Source: DASVCN01 sp040905665 (lineage in GTDB: Bacteria > Deinococcota > Deinococci > Deinococcales > Trueperaceae). From it: 64,000 bases of DNA. The DNA lies in NCBI GenBank assembly GCA_040905665.1, contig JBBDRD010000052.1, forward strand, positions 4,079 to 68,078. Reading direction: 5' to 3'. Below the pieces are notes generated by a model. The model was not told where the DNA came from and made no database searches. It worked only from the letters and a program-made list of their open reading frames with translations. This document shows, one piece after another, positions 24,058-33,564 of the stretch. Numbering within the stretch: position 1 is the stretch's first letter; each line of letters begins with the position of its first letter. Made by a program: the position numbers and the translations under genes.

Positions 24058-26916
24058 GTGCATCTGAGAACCCTGGGCGGGGCAGCGCTGGTGGGCTCCT
24101 CCTTCAGTCGGCCCAAGCCACTCCTCTTGCTGGCCTATCTGGCGCTCGAGGGAGCCAAGAGCCGCCGCTTCGTAAGCGAGCTCTTCTGGGGAGAGGCAGC
24201 CAGGCCGATGAACAGCCTGAGGGTGGCCCTTAGCCAGTTGCGGCATGGCGCGCCCGGAGCCTTGATCGAAGAGGAGCAGCGGCTCCGTTGCGTGGTTCCC
24301 TGCGACGCCCTGCAGATACTCCAGGCACTCGAGGCGGGCGACGTCGTTACCGCCGCCGGCAATTACCACGGTCCCTTCCTCGAAGGGTTCGACCTCTCAT
24401 ACGCGAACGCTTCCGGAGCAGCCGTCGAGCTGGAGGAGTGGGTCTTCGCCACCCGCGAATATCTCGCGGAGCGCTTGCGGTCGGGGCTGATCGGCCTGGC
24501 AGAGGCGGAAGCAGCGCTGAGCGACTTCGCTTCGGTGGCAAGGGGAGCCCAGGTGGCGCTCACTCTGGCCGGCGCGCCACCGCTGGAACCGCTGGAGCTC
24601 GAGCGACTTCACCGGCTGCTCGTCGCGGCCGGCAGCGACAGGGCGTTGGAGTTGGAACGGAGTGCGCACGAATACGGTCTAGTGTTGGACTCGAACCGCG
24701 AGGCGGCACGAGCAAAGCTGGCGCCTGACGCCACTTCCCGTCCCTCTGCACCCAACAACCTTCCCTTCCCCTTGACCGAGTTCGTCGGCCGCGATCCTGA
24801 GCAGCTCGAGCTGACCCGCTTGCTCGACGATCCCGGTACCAGGCTCGTCACCCTCACAGGCCTTGGCGGTGTGGGCAAGTCGCGCTTGGCGCTACAACTG
24901 GCGCACTCAAAGTCGCGCGACGGCAGCTTTCCCGACGGCGTATACTTCGTCGCCCTCGAGTCCTTGACCGATGCTGCGCTGGTTCCGGCCGCGGTGGGTG
25001 CCCTGCTCCCGGGCCAGCCGAAGTCGCTCGAAGAGCTGGCGGAACTGCTGCGCGAGAAGAGTGTTCTCCTGGTGGTGGACAACTGCGAACATCTGCCGGG
25101 CATCGACCGGATGGCGGCAACGCTCTTGGCTAAGTGCCGCTACCTGAAGCTCCTCGCGACTTCCCGGGACCGCTTACTCTTGCCGGCAGAGCAACTCTTC
25201 CCCCTGGAGGGCCTTGCCGGAGTGGAGACGGGGGGCGAGCGTTCGGAAGACGCCCAGGTAGCGCGGATGGCTCCACCTCGTGCCGCTTCGCTCCCTGAAT
25301 CGCATAGGCAAAACGCGCCTCATCAGGACGCGATCCGGCTCTTCGTGCAGCAGGGGAAGCGTGCGCGTCCGCAATTCGAACCGAGCAGCGAGGAGATCGC
25401 CCACGTTCGGGTGATTTGCCGCCTTGTACACGGCTTTCCACTGGGTATCGAGCTCGCCGCCGCCCGTTTGCGGCTAATGTCGACGGAAGAGATCGCCAGG
25501 GAGATGGAGGTGGGTCTGGACTTCCTCGAAGGCGCCTCGGGCGCCATTGCCAAGCGTCACGGCGGAATGCGCTCGACATTCGAACACTCCTGGAGGTTGC
25601 TGGAGCCGCCGGAGCAGGTGGTTCTCAGAAAACTATCGATTTTCACCGGAGGCTTCAGCCGCGAGGCGGCCTCGAGGGTGGTGGGAGCGACGATCCCGCT
25701 GCTCGCCACGCTGGTGGACAAGTCGCTCCTGCGCACCACGGAGTTGGGCCGCTTCGACCGTCATCCGCTCATCCATCAGTACACCGCTGAGAAGCTGGCG
25801 GAGCATCCCGCTGAGCTGGCCGAGGCGCGAGACGCTCACGCCCGCTGGTTCGTGGCGCTTGCGGAGGAAGCCGATGCCCACTCGAGCGGGGAGGCGCAGG
25901 GCGTCTGGCTGGAGCGGTTGCAGAGCGAGCAATACAATCTGCGCGCAGCTCTGGAATGGACGCTGGCCCATGAGGTCGAGCACCACCGGTCGATGTTGGG
26001 CCTGCGGCTCGCAGTGGCTCTCTACCGGTTCTGGTACTACCGAAGCCATCTGGCGGAAGGCCGACACTGGCTTCGTTTGGCGATCGAGAGATCGGAGTCG
26101 CTGGGATCCGAGTCTCTGGGATCCGAGTCTCTGGGAGAGGAGGCCATCCCGCTGCGGTCGAAGGCGCTCCACGCCGCGGGCGTCCTCGCCGACGAGCAGG
26201 GAGACGTTCAGGCAGCATCGGAGCTATTCGAGGCGCGCCTGACTCTGGCAAGGGAGTTGGGTGACGTGTTCGGCCAGGCGGCGACCCTCAATAGCCTGGG
26301 CGTGGTAGCCCTCGCGAAGCGGGAGTACAGTCGGGCCCGAGATTACCTGGAACAGAGTCTCGAGTTACGCGAGCGCTTGGGCCGCAAGGAGTTGCTCGAT
26401 ACGCCGCGCGTCAACCTGGGGCTCGTTGCGCTCGCCCAGGAGGACTACCCGCGAGCTCAATCGGAGTTCGAGTACAGCCTCGCCCTCTCTCGGGAGTTCG
26501 GCAGCGACATGGGATGCGCGATCGCACTCACCAACCTGGGTGCCGTTTGGGTGGACCGCGAAATGCCCGAATCCGCGCAGAAGGCCCTTGCGGAAGCATC
26601 GGAACTATACCGGTCGCTGGGCAACAAGGATGGACTGGGGCACTGCCTCGACGGCTTCGCCGCAGTAGCGACGTTACAGGGACGTCATGAATTCGGAGCA
26701 CGACTTGCTGGGGCCGCCGCCTCCCTGCTCGAGTCGATCGGTGCGGCAAGTGGCGCCGTGGACAAGACAAGGGTCGAGAGGCGCTTGGCTGCCGCTCGCG
26801 AAGCGCTGGGTACGCAGGGCTTCGAGGCCAGCTGGCGAAAGGGCTACGAGCAGGGCTATGAAGAGCTGCTAAACGAGGCGTTGGGCGCGCGCGAATATCG
26901 CGGGCCCCAAGTTTGA
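24058..26916 (+). CDS. Large BTAD / NB-ARC / TPR transcriptional regulator (AfsR/SARP-like)
   Basis: Encodes 952 residues from the GTG at 24058, chosen because a TATAAT box lies six bases upstream and the protein then begins HLRTLGGAAL, the first strand of the winged-helix domain. A longer reading with an ATG at 24034 is possible. Order: N-terminal winged helix (1-80), BTAD-like helical region (about 90-220), NB-ARC ATPase with P-loop GLGGVGKS at 268-275, Walker B LLVVDNCEHL and ATSRDRLLLP, then TPR-like repeats from about 560 to 930. A three-copy ESLGS repeat sits near 680. Such STAND proteins are signal-gated activators. No LuxR domain is present and the target is unknown. Confidence 0.82.
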   Translation: MHLRTLGGAALVGSSFSRPKPLLLLAYLALEGAKSRRFVSELFWGEAARPMNSLRVALSQLRHGAPGALIEEEQRLRCVVPCDALQILQALEAGDVVTAAGNYHGPFLEGFDLSYANASGAAVELEEWVFATREYLAERLRSGLIGLAEAEAALSDFASVARGAQVALTLAGAPPLEPLELERLHRLLVAAGSDRALELERSAHEYGLVLDSNREAARAKLAPDATSRPSAPNNLPFPLTEFVGRDPEQLELTRLLDDPGTRLVTLTGLGGVGKSRLALQLAHSKSRDGSFPDGVYFVALESLTDAALVPAAVGALLPGQPKSLEELAELLREKSVLLVVDNCEHLPGIDRMAATLLAKCRYLKLLATSRDRLLLPAEQLFPLEGLAGVETGGERSEDAQVARMAPPRAASLPESHRQNAPHQDAIRLFVQQGKRARPQFEPSSEEIAHVRVICRLVHGFPLGIELAAARLRLMSTEEIAREMEVGLDFLEGASGAIAKRHGGMRSTFEHSWRLLEPPEQVVLRKLSIFTGGFSREAASRVVGATIPLLATLVDKSLLRTTELGRFDRHPLIHQYTAEKLAEHPAELAEARDAHARWFVALAEEADAHSSGEAQGVWLERLQSEQYNLRAALEWTLAHEVEHHRSMLGLRLAVALYRFWYYRSHLAEGRHWLRLAIERSESLGSESLGSESLGEEAIPLRSKALHAAGVLADEQGDVQAASELFEARLTLARELGDVFGQAATLNSLGVVALAKREYSRARDYLEQSLELRERLGRKELLDTPRVNLGLVALAQEDYPRAQSEFEYSLALSREFGSDMGCAIALTNLGAVWVDREMPESAQKALAEASELYRSLGNKDGLGHCLDGFAAVATLQGRHEFGARLAGAAASLLESIGAASGAVDKTRVERRLAAAREALGTQGFEASWRKGYEQGYEELLNEALGAREYRGPQV
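26095..26139 (+). repeat. In-frame 15-bp tandem repeat, three copies
   Basis: Three near-identical 15-base units encode ESLGS-ESLGS-ESLGE inside the TPR region of the large regulator. The number of units can change without frameshift. It lies in a loop between helical repeats. Confidence 0.85.
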
Positions 26917-26922
26917 CTCGGG

Positions 26923-28188
26923 TCACTTTCCTGCCTCAACCCACCTCCAGCGGTCGAAAAATGGGGTTGTTCCGTGGCGCACGCAGTGGTCGCCGTAGAG
27001 GAACATTGCCGCCGACCATGCCTGCAATGGATGTCCCATCGGTCGTCCGCTAAGCCCGTGCAGCCATTCGTTGAACTCCCATGGCTCGGCCTTGCCTGCC
27101 TCGTTGGCTTTAGCCAAGAGCTCAAGGGTTTTGGCCGCGCGCTCATGGTGACCGGCATGCTGCAAGGACGCCACGTAGAAGCCGCCCAGGAATGGCCAAA
27201 TACCGCCGTTGTGATATTGAAACGGCAGGTTCAAGTTGCGGCTACGAAAATACTCCCGCCAGTCACGGTCGCCAGGGAAGATCGGCGGATAGAAGGCCTT
27301 TATGGGGTACGGATCATCCGCGCCAACGCCATGAGCATGCATCAAGATACTGTCCCGCTTTGGCTGATCGGCAACTCCACTCAAAATGGCAAGGCAGTTG
27401 CCGAATGCATCGAACGCGTCGCCGAACTCACGGAAACCCGCCCACGGCAGGTAGTACGGCTTCTCCGTGAGGATCGCCGTGTTCTGGTACAGCAGAAACC
27501 ACTCGAGCCGCAGCGCCTTCAGTTGCTCGAGCTGATCCCCGTAAGCGTGTCCATCCCAAGGCCGGTCGAGCCACAGCAGGAGGTTGATCTTCCATCGCAC
27601 GTCATTGGCGACACTAAGGTACGGCGCCGGATCTCTTCCGATTGCTTCCGCCATGAGCGACATGGCGCGCATTGCGACCACGTACAGCACATTGTCGTAT
27701 AGGACGTTGTAGCGAACGCTGTACAGATCGGCCCAGTCGCCGGCTTCGGGCACCTCCAGCAGTCCGCAGCCGTTCATGTCCTGATAGCGCAGCCACTGGG
27801 CAGCACTTTCCAGGCGCGGCCATGCCTGAGCAATGAAATCGGTGTCCTCGGTCGCATGCAGATAAGCGTCATGAGCGAGCAGGAACCAGAGGTTCGCGTC
27901 CACCGCGCCGGCGTTCTCGGTCGTTACATCGCCGGTGCGAGTATCGACGTTCAGGTGCACCATCCCCAGTTCGCTCTGATGACGTCCCAACGTGTCCAGG
28001 GAGGCTCGAACACAACCGATCAGCTCGTTGTCCCCCGTCAGTAGCGCTCCCAAGCTGGTGATTGCCGAATCGCGCGCCCACACCTGAGGGTAGCCGCCGG
28101 CAAGGGCGCTGGCCTTGAACCCCATGGGCGTCGCACAGCCTCTTAGCACTTCCAGCGCTCGTTCACGAGCTTGCGCGACAAGCGACAC
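26923..28188 (-). CDS. Six-hairpin glycosidase-like protein (GH100/GH63/debranching-type)
   Basis: Encodes 421 residues from a GTG that overlaps the preceding permease stop by one base. The protein has the alpha/alpha-barrel pattern: PQVWARDSAITSLGAL, NLWFLLAHDAYLHATEDTD, VPEAGDWADLYS with candidate acidic catalytic residues, PFQYHNGGIWPFLGGFYV and HPLQAWSAAMFLYG. These recall neutral invertases (GH100), glucosylglycerate-type GH63 enzymes and amylo-1,6-glucosidases. It has no signal peptide, so it should hydrolyse an oligosaccharide imported by the transporter of the same operon. Substrate is not decided. Confidence 0.75.
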   Translation of the reverse strand: MSLVAQARERALEVLRGCATPMGFKASALAGGYPQVWARDSAITSLGALLTGDNELIGCVRASLDTLGRHQSELGMVHLNVDTRTGDVTTENAGAVDANLWFLLAHDAYLHATEDTDFIAQAWPRLESAAQWLRYQDMNGCGLLEVPEAGDWADLYSVRYNVLYDNVLYVVAMRAMSLMAEAIGRDPAPYLSVANDVRWKINLLLWLDRPWDGHAYGDQLEQLKALRLEWFLLYQNTAILTEKPYYLPWAGFREFGDAFDAFGNCLAILSGVADQPKRDSILMHAHGVGADDPYPIKAFYPPIFPGDRDWREYFRSRNLNLPFQYHNGGIWPFLGGFYVASLQHAGHHERAAKTLELLAKANEAGKAEPWEFNEWLHGLSGRPMGHPLQAWSAAMFLYGDHCVRHGTTPFFDRWRWVEAGK

Positions 28189-29063
28189 TAGCGGCCTCCG
28201 AGCCCCGTCATGGTTATTCCTTTGATGAAGTACCGCTGTGCGAAGATGAAGACTACCAAAACCGGTAGCAGCGCGATGACGCTCCCCGCCATCAGGAGTG
28301 TCCAGGCGGTGTTGTACTGACCCTGCAGCGTGTTCAGTCCCACGGTGAGCGTGCTCATTTCGGTACTACTAGTCACAATCAACGGATACAGGAACGAGTT
28401 CCAGTTGAACAGGAAGGTGAAAATCGCCAGGGCCGAGAGCGCCGGCCCGGAAAGCGGCAAGATGACCCTGAGGAAGATCTGGAAGTGGTTGGCGCCGTCC
28501 ACCACCGCCGCGTCCTCGAGCTCGTAGGGAATCGTCAAAAAATACTGCCTTAGCAGAAACGTCCCGAACGCGTTGAACGCGGCGGGGAGAATCAATGCCT
28601 GATACGTGTCGATCCAACCGAGGTAGCGCAACAGGATGAAATTGGGGATTATCACGACCTGGGCAGGGATCATCAGCGTAGCTAAGTACCCGAGGAATAG
28701 TGCGTCGCGGCCCGGAAAGTGCATGCGCGCAAAGGCATATGCCGCTAAAGCGCTGCTGGTTATGTGTAGTCCGGTGACCGCCGTGGCGACGATCAAACTG
28801 TTCAAGAAGAATCGGGCGAACGGAAGCACTTCGAACAGGCGACGATAGTTGTCCCAGTGGACGGGGTTGGGAATGAAGGTCGGCGGAAATTCGAACACCG
28901 CGCCCACCGACTTGAGGGACGTCGACAACATCCAGATGAAAGGCATCAGCATGATAAGGGCCGTTGGGAGCAGGACGACGGCCAAGAGAATGTCGCCCAC
29001 TCGCTCGCGTCGGTTTTTGCTCACACGGGTCGCCGGTTCGAGCCGGGCGTCTCCATCAGTCAT
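28188..29063 (-). CDS. ABC sugar importer permease, MalG-like
   Basis: Encodes 291 residues with six membrane segments. The start ATG lies within the end of the upstream permease gene (8-base overlap). The coupling loop reads EDAAVVDGANHFQIFLRVILP and the C-terminus YFIKGITMTGLGGR is typical of MalG-type subunits. It forms the membrane channel with the 29056-29985 product for the binding protein encoded at 30868. Confidence 0.9.
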   Translation of the reverse strand: MTDGDARLEPATRVSKNRRERVGDILLAVVLLPTALIMLMPFIWMLSTSLKSVGAVFEFPPTFIPNPVHWDNYRRLFEVLPFARFFLNSLIVATAVTGLHITSSALAAYAFARMHFPGRDALFLGYLATLMIPAQVVIIPNFILLRYLGWIDTYQALILPAAFNAFGTFLLRQYFLTIPYELEDAAVVDGANHFQIFLRVILPLSGPALSALAIFTFLFNWNSFLYPLIVTSSTEMSTLTVGLNTLQGQYNTAWTLLMAGSVIALLPVLVVFIFAQRYFIKGITMTGLGGR

Positions 29064-29985
29064 AAGTCACCCATTGACGCTGCATCCGGAATTGAACCAG
29101 CGTAATCGCGAAAATGATGGCGAAAAGCACCCACGCCATGGCGGCGGCATAGCCCATTTGGAAGAACTGAAAGGCGTAGCGATAGATGTTGAAGACAAGG
29201 GTATTGGTCGCGTTGGCCGGCCCACCCTGAGTCATTACGAACGCCTGCTCGAACACCTGAAATGAGTTGATGATGCTGATCACCAACACGAAAAACGTCG
29301 TGGAGGAGAGCATCGGTACGGTAATGAAGCGAAAGCGGTGCCACCCGTTCGCCCCGTCGATCTTGGCCGCCTCATATAGGTGACTGGGAACCGCCTGGAG
29401 ACCCGCCAGGAACAACACCATCGAAAACCCGATCTGCTGCCAGATGCTCATGATGATGATCGCACTGAGCGCCCACCTCGTGCTGGACAGCCACATCGGT
29501 GGGTTGTCTACTCCGATCAGATACAAGAAGCTGTTCAACAAACCGAAGTCTGCGTGAAAAATCCAACGCCACACCAGCGCCACGGCGACGGTCGAGGCGA
29601 CCACGGGCATGAAATAGACGGTCCGGAAGAAAAGCAGACCGGGCAGGCGGCGGCTGAGCGCCATCGCCACGAGAAGGGAAATCGCCATCTGGACAGGTAC
29701 TGTTCCGAGGACGTATACCACTGTGTTCCACAAAACCGTATGGAAGAGCGGGTCGGTAGCCAACCGTCGGTAGTTGGCGAACCCGACCCACTCCGCTGCT
29801 TGCAACAAGTCCCAATTCGTGAAACTTATCAGCAGCGCGGCCAATACGGGCAGAAACGTGAAAATTAGGAATCCCAGCAGGTTAGGGAGGAGAAAACCGT
29901 AGGCCGTCAGCAAGGTTCGCACCTTACTCAAACGGCGTCCACGCGCCCGTACGTCTCGGCTCGTTGCCGTCTTGTACGTGGTCAT
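29056..29985 (-). CDS. ABC sugar importer permease, MalF-like
   Basis: Encodes 309 residues. GGAGGAGG sits just before the ATG at 29985, so an in-frame upstream start is rejected. After a basic N-terminus six helices follow, with the loop YEAAKIDGANGWHRFRFITVP. It is the second permease of the minus-strand operon and starts 17 bases after the amidohydrolase gene. Confidence 0.9.
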   Translation of the reverse strand: MTTYKTATSRDVRARGRRLSKVRTLLTAYGFLLPNLLGFLIFTFLPVLAALLISFTNWDLLQAAEWVGFANYRRLATDPLFHTVLWNTVVYVLGTVPVQMAISLLVAMALSRRLPGLLFFRTVYFMPVVASTVAVALVWRWIFHADFGLLNSFLYLIGVDNPPMWLSSTRWALSAIIIMSIWQQIGFSMVLFLAGLQAVPSHLYEAAKIDGANGWHRFRFITVPMLSSTTFFVLVISIINSFQVFEQAFVMTQGGPANATNTLVFNIYRYAFQFFQMGYAAAMAWVLFAIIFAITLVQFRMQRQWVTYD

Positions 29986-30001
29986 GGCCTCCTCCCCCAC
30001 C

Positions 30002-30868
30002 TCACTCCTCGAAACCAAAGATGCGCGCCGCGTTTCGGTAGAAGATCAACTCCTGTTGATCATCGTCAAGACCCATTGCCGAGAACGCTTGTTGCCACGC
30101 CGCGATGTCCCCTTTCATGCGACGCATGTCGGAGTCGGAGCCGTAGACGAGTTTTTCGGGACGTATCTCGTTCATGACGTACTTGCCGTCGATGATGTGG
30201 TTTCGCACCACGTCACCACCCGATACATCGAAGAACAGTCGTGGACGCCAGCGTGCGACGGCGCAGGCGGTGCGGTAGTCGGGCCAACCCAGGTGGGCGC
30301 CGATAATGAACATTTCCGGAAAGTGGAAGGCGATGGTGTCGAGATATATCGGTTGCATTCGGGCCGAGGAGAAGCCGTAGCGGCGTCCCCGCGCCTCGCG
30401 TCCCAGGCGAGCTACCAGGTCGGCCTCCTCCTTGCCCGTGGGTGGCGCCTTCCAGGCATCTTCACCTCCGCCCATCAGGTAGTCGTTTGGCCCGCCCAGA
30501 ATGCCGGTATGGAAGAGGATCCGCATACCGTTGGCCTGTGCCTTCTCATAGTGACGGTAGTAGGCCTCGTCGTCGTAATCGCGGCTCGGCCCCAGGATCT
30601 TGATGCCATGGAAGCCGCGCTCCTTGAACTCGTCGATCAGGCTTGGCGGATCCTCGTCGAGTCGGAGCCAGCCCATCCCAACGTACAGGTCGGGATAGTG
30701 GCCGATGGCTTCCTCGAGGGCGTCGTGCCCTACGCGGCCCGGTGTGCCCAGGAGGGCAATCTTTTCGACTCCGATCTCCTGGGCCTGGTCGTGAAGTGCC
30801 TCCGCGAAACCGCTGGTCTCGCGGCTGTCCCACCAGAAATGATGAACGTGGGAGTCGAAAACTCGCAT
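30002..30868 (-). CDS. Amidohydrolase-family (Amidohydro_2) TIM-barrel hydrolase
   Basis: Encodes 288 residues. The binding-protein stop and this ATG overlap as TGATG. The N-terminal metal motif is FDSHVHHFW, further His residues are in LFHTGILGG and GAHLGWPDY, and the final Asp is in YGSDSD. This is the arrangement of metal-dependent TIM-barrel hydrolases or decarboxylases, including sugar-lactone hydrolases (L-fuconolactonase-type) and 2-pyrone enzymes. Its place between the binding protein and the permeases suggests it acts on the imported compound, perhaps a lactone or a substituted glycoside. Confidence 0.8.
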   Translation of the reverse strand: MRVFDSHVHHFWWDSRETSGFAEALHDQAQEIGVEKIALLGTPGRVGHDALEEAIGHYPDLYVGMGWLRLDEDPPSLIDEFKERGFHGIKILGPSRDYDDEAYYRHYEKAQANGMRILFHTGILGGPNDYLMGGGEDAWKAPPTGKEEADLVARLGREARGRRYGFSSARMQPIYLDTIAFHFPEMFIIGAHLGWPDYRTACAVARWRPRLFFDVSGGDVVRNHIIDGKYVMNEIRPEKLVYGSDSDMRRMKGDIAAWQQAFSAMGLDDDQQELIFYRNAARIFGFEE

Positions 30869-32124
30869 CAATTAGCGGCCATGAAGTCGCGAACCCGTTC
30901 CGCCATGCGTGAGAGGGCCGTTTCGGCATCGAGCTCTCCCGTGAACACCAGGTCGAGATGGGGAATGACTATCGTGTTCTCGATCTCGCGCCAACCGGGG
31001 AAGACCGGGGCGGCGATGCCATTGCCGGTTTCGTCTATGAAAACTTGGCAATCTATGCCGTCGGGGCAAGCGTTCCGGAAGGTCCGGCTAACAGCGGGAT
31101 CGCGGAAAGAAGCGGGGACGGCGACACCCGTTTTCGCGAAGATCGATTGCCCTTCGGGGCCGGCAAGGAATTTGAGGAAAGTCCAAGCCTCCTCGGGATG
31201 ATCGGTGGTCGAAGACATAACGTAGCCGGCCCCGCCCAAACTATTCGCTCGCAAGCCGTTCGGTCCCGCTGGCAGCGGAGCAATGTTCCAGTCAAACGAC
31301 GCGTCCATGAACGTCGGCATGCGAGCGGCGTTGGTCATTACCATGGCCACCCGACCGGTGCTGAACAGCTCGGTAGTGCTGCCCAACTCCTGCATCGCAT
31401 CGAAGCTCGGGACCGAGCCGTCCTCGAGGATGAGGTCGGCGATGTACTGGATAGCCTCGGTCGCCTCGTCGGAATCCATGTAGAACTCACTGGCGTCGAG
31501 CGGATCATCGACGATCCTGCCGCCGTTCTGGTAGATCCACGCCGGATAGCGATTCTTTTCCAGGGCCAGGCCGTACTGAATTGCGCGGCCACGAGCGTCC
31601 TTTACGGTTAATGCCGCAGCGGCCTCACGCATATCGTCCCATTGCCAGTCTTCGTTCGGGTAGTCGAGACCTGCCGCGTCGAAGAGGTCGGCGTTGTAGT
31701 ACAGCACGTTGGTGTCGTTGTCACGAGCGAAGCCGTAAATCTGTCCGTCATGGCTGAATACGTCCAGGAGGCCTTCGAGATAACTGGAGGTGTCGAAGTC
31801 GTCCGCTGCGATGCGCTCATTTAGCGGCATCAAGACGCCGCGCGAAGCGTAAGAGGGGATGTTGTTCAAGAACATTACGTCCGGAGCGGTTCCACCGGCC
31901 ATCTGCGTCTGTAGCCGGTCGAAGTAGCTGCCCCAGGGTGCGTGTTGCACCTCGATGTCTATCTCGGGATATTGCGCCTCGAAGGCTTCGACTACCTCAT
32001 CGTTCGGTGGAAGCTCGCCGGGATCGCCCCAGTACGACCAGACGATCGTCGTCTGCCCCAGGGCTAGGAGGGTTGTGTTTAGCAGAACTATTAGGCTCAG
32101 GGTGCGGAAGTGGCGGTGGGTCAT
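30868..32124 (-). CDS. Extracellular sugar-binding protein of ABC importer (family 1)
   Basis: Encodes 418 residues. GAGGAGG lies about nine bases before the ATG at 32124. The signal peptide spans about 24 residues and ends LALGQ; the mature protein begins TTIVWSYWGDPGE, typical of family 1 sugar-binding proteins. Other family features include WGSYFDRLQTQMAGGTAPDVMFLN and FSTGRVAMVMTNAAR. It is the receptor of the minus-strand importer. The ROK regulator gene lies upstream on the same strand, 70 bases away. Confidence 0.9.
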   Translation of the reverse strand: MTHRHFRTLSLIVLLNTTLLALGQTTIVWSYWGDPGELPPNDEVVEAFEAQYPEIDIEVQHAPWGSYFDRLQTQMAGGTAPDVMFLNNIPSYASRGVLMPLNERIAADDFDTSSYLEGLLDVFSHDGQIYGFARDNDTNVLYYNADLFDAAGLDYPNEDWQWDDMREAAAALTVKDARGRAIQYGLALEKNRYPAWIYQNGGRIVDDPLDASEFYMDSDEATEAIQYIADLILEDGSVPSFDAMQELGSTTELFSTGRVAMVMTNAARMPTFMDASFDWNIAPLPAGPNGLRANSLGGAGYVMSSTTDHPEEAWTFLKFLAGPEGQSIFAKTGVAVPASFRDPAVSRTFRNACPDGIDCQVFIDETGNGIAAPVFPGWREIENTIVIPHLDLVFTGELDAETALSRMAERVRDFMAAN

Positions 32125-32194
32125 GGTTAAAATCCTCCTCGTGAAAAAGGGATTTAGGGTACGGCTCAAGAGCGCACCTACGGTCACATTCTGC

Positions 32195-33307
32195 TCATTT
32201 CGCCTCCTCCCTTAGCCTCTCCATGGGCCTACAGTCGTCCAGCGCCTGATACACGGCGCCCACCAACCCGGCAAGACCACCTAATTTCGAGGTGGAGAGT
32301 TGGGGTCGGATAGGAGAGAATTGCGCGAGGGCGTCGTTCAGGCGGGGCAGATAGGGTCCACAGCGAACGCCTACCCCTCCTCCAAGGACGATCTCGTGAG
32401 GGTCGAGCAGCGTGCTAAGAATTGCGAGGAGCCAAGCCAGGTCGGACAGGAAGCGCTCTATCGTTTCACGGCCCGGCGTCCCTTGGTTGTGAGCCTCATC
32501 GAATGCATCCTGAGCTTGCCCGCTACCGCCCAGGTTCCGATGAATGCTACTGATACCGGGGCCCGAGACGAAGGTCTCGATGGTCGTCGAACATCCGGGT
32601 GGGTATGGCAAATAGCCGAGCTCACCGGCACGTCCGCCGCTCCCTTCGTACACGATCCCGTCTCGCACCAACCCGAAGCCCAGGCCGGTACCGATGCTCA
32701 CGAACACGAAATCGCGAATGACGTTTTTATGCTCGAAACGCGCCTCACCGAGTGCCGCGAGGTTCACATCGTTCGCCATTCTGATCGGCACGGGCCAGAA
32801 CTTGGAGAGTCGATCGAGAAAATGCGGCTGTTCCAACGCTGGCAGATTAGGCGCGTAGCAAACGCGGTGCGTTTTGGGATCCACGACACCGGGAGTACCC
32901 ATAACGACTGCCCTTAGCCGGTTCCTCGCGCGACCGTGTTGTTCGAAGAGCCGATCCCTCAGACGCGTTATCTGGCTGATGATTTCGTCCGAGCTGCCAG
33001 CGGTGGTCGGTTCCTGCACCTCCACCAGCGCCGTTCCATTAAGGTCCGCCAACCGTGCCCGGGTGTTCGTACCACCGATATCCATGCCGACCACGTAGCC
33101 GGATCGCGGTTCGAACTCGAGGAGTTGTCCGGGACGACCCCGACGCGCCTGGGACGCATGCCCGTTTTCCCGTATAAGCCCGGCCGCCAGTAGTCCTTCG
33201 ACGACGGCTGAGGCCGTGGGTTTGCTGATGTTGCAGCAGCGAGCGATTCGGGCCCTAGTTAGAGGACCTTCGCTTCGGAGGAGGTCTAGGACGTCCTGCT
33301 CGCTCAC
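32195..33307 (-). CDS. ROK-family transcriptional repressor
   Basis: Encodes 370 residues from the GTG at 33307, preceded by GAAGGGA. A longer in-frame reading has no ribosome site. The winged helix (about residues 1-65) includes ARIARCCNISKPTASAVVEGL. The ROK domain keeps the phosphate loop VGMDIGGTNTRARLA, but the zinc-binding CxCGxxGC motif is reduced to YPPGCSTTIE, so kinase activity is doubtful. Such proteins sense a sugar and repress uptake genes. It lies at the head of the binding-protein operon. Two CTAACA repeats 17 bases apart (33340, 33357) lie in the upstream region and may be operator parts. Confidence 0.87.
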   Translation of the reverse strand: MSEQDVLDLLRSEGPLTRARIARCCNISKPTASAVVEGLLAAGLIRENGHASQARRGRPGQLLEFEPRSGYVVGMDIGGTNTRARLADLNGTALVEVQEPTTAGSSDEIISQITRLRDRLFEQHGRARNRLRAVVMGTPGVVDPKTHRVCYAPNLPALEQPHFLDRLSKFWPVPIRMANDVNLAALGEARFEHKNVIRDFVFVSIGTGLGFGLVRDGIVYEGSGGRAGELGYLPYPPGCSTTIETFVSGPGISSIHRNLGGSGQAQDAFDEAHNQGTPGRETIERFLSDLAWLLAILSTLLDPHEIVLGGGVGVRCGPYLPRLNDALAQFSPIRPQLSTSKLGGLAGLVGAVYQALDDCRPMERLREEAK

Positions 33308-33564
33308 AACCGTCCCTTCCGGGGAAATAGTTAAGACATCTAACAATATCGTTTGACTAACACTACACGAGGAGCAATACGCCGCGCAAGAGGGGTTCCC
33401 TTCATGTAATCCTGCCGCTTCCATGGGTCACTGAGGTGCCCTGGGTCAATGAAGATCAGGCGGTTTCTCGGTACCGCTCGGGTTATGGTTCGCGAGGTAG
33501 TATTCCGTCAATTCCTTCGACGAGCAGCTCGATCGCCGAAATCGCGAGCAGGAGTAGTTACCCC

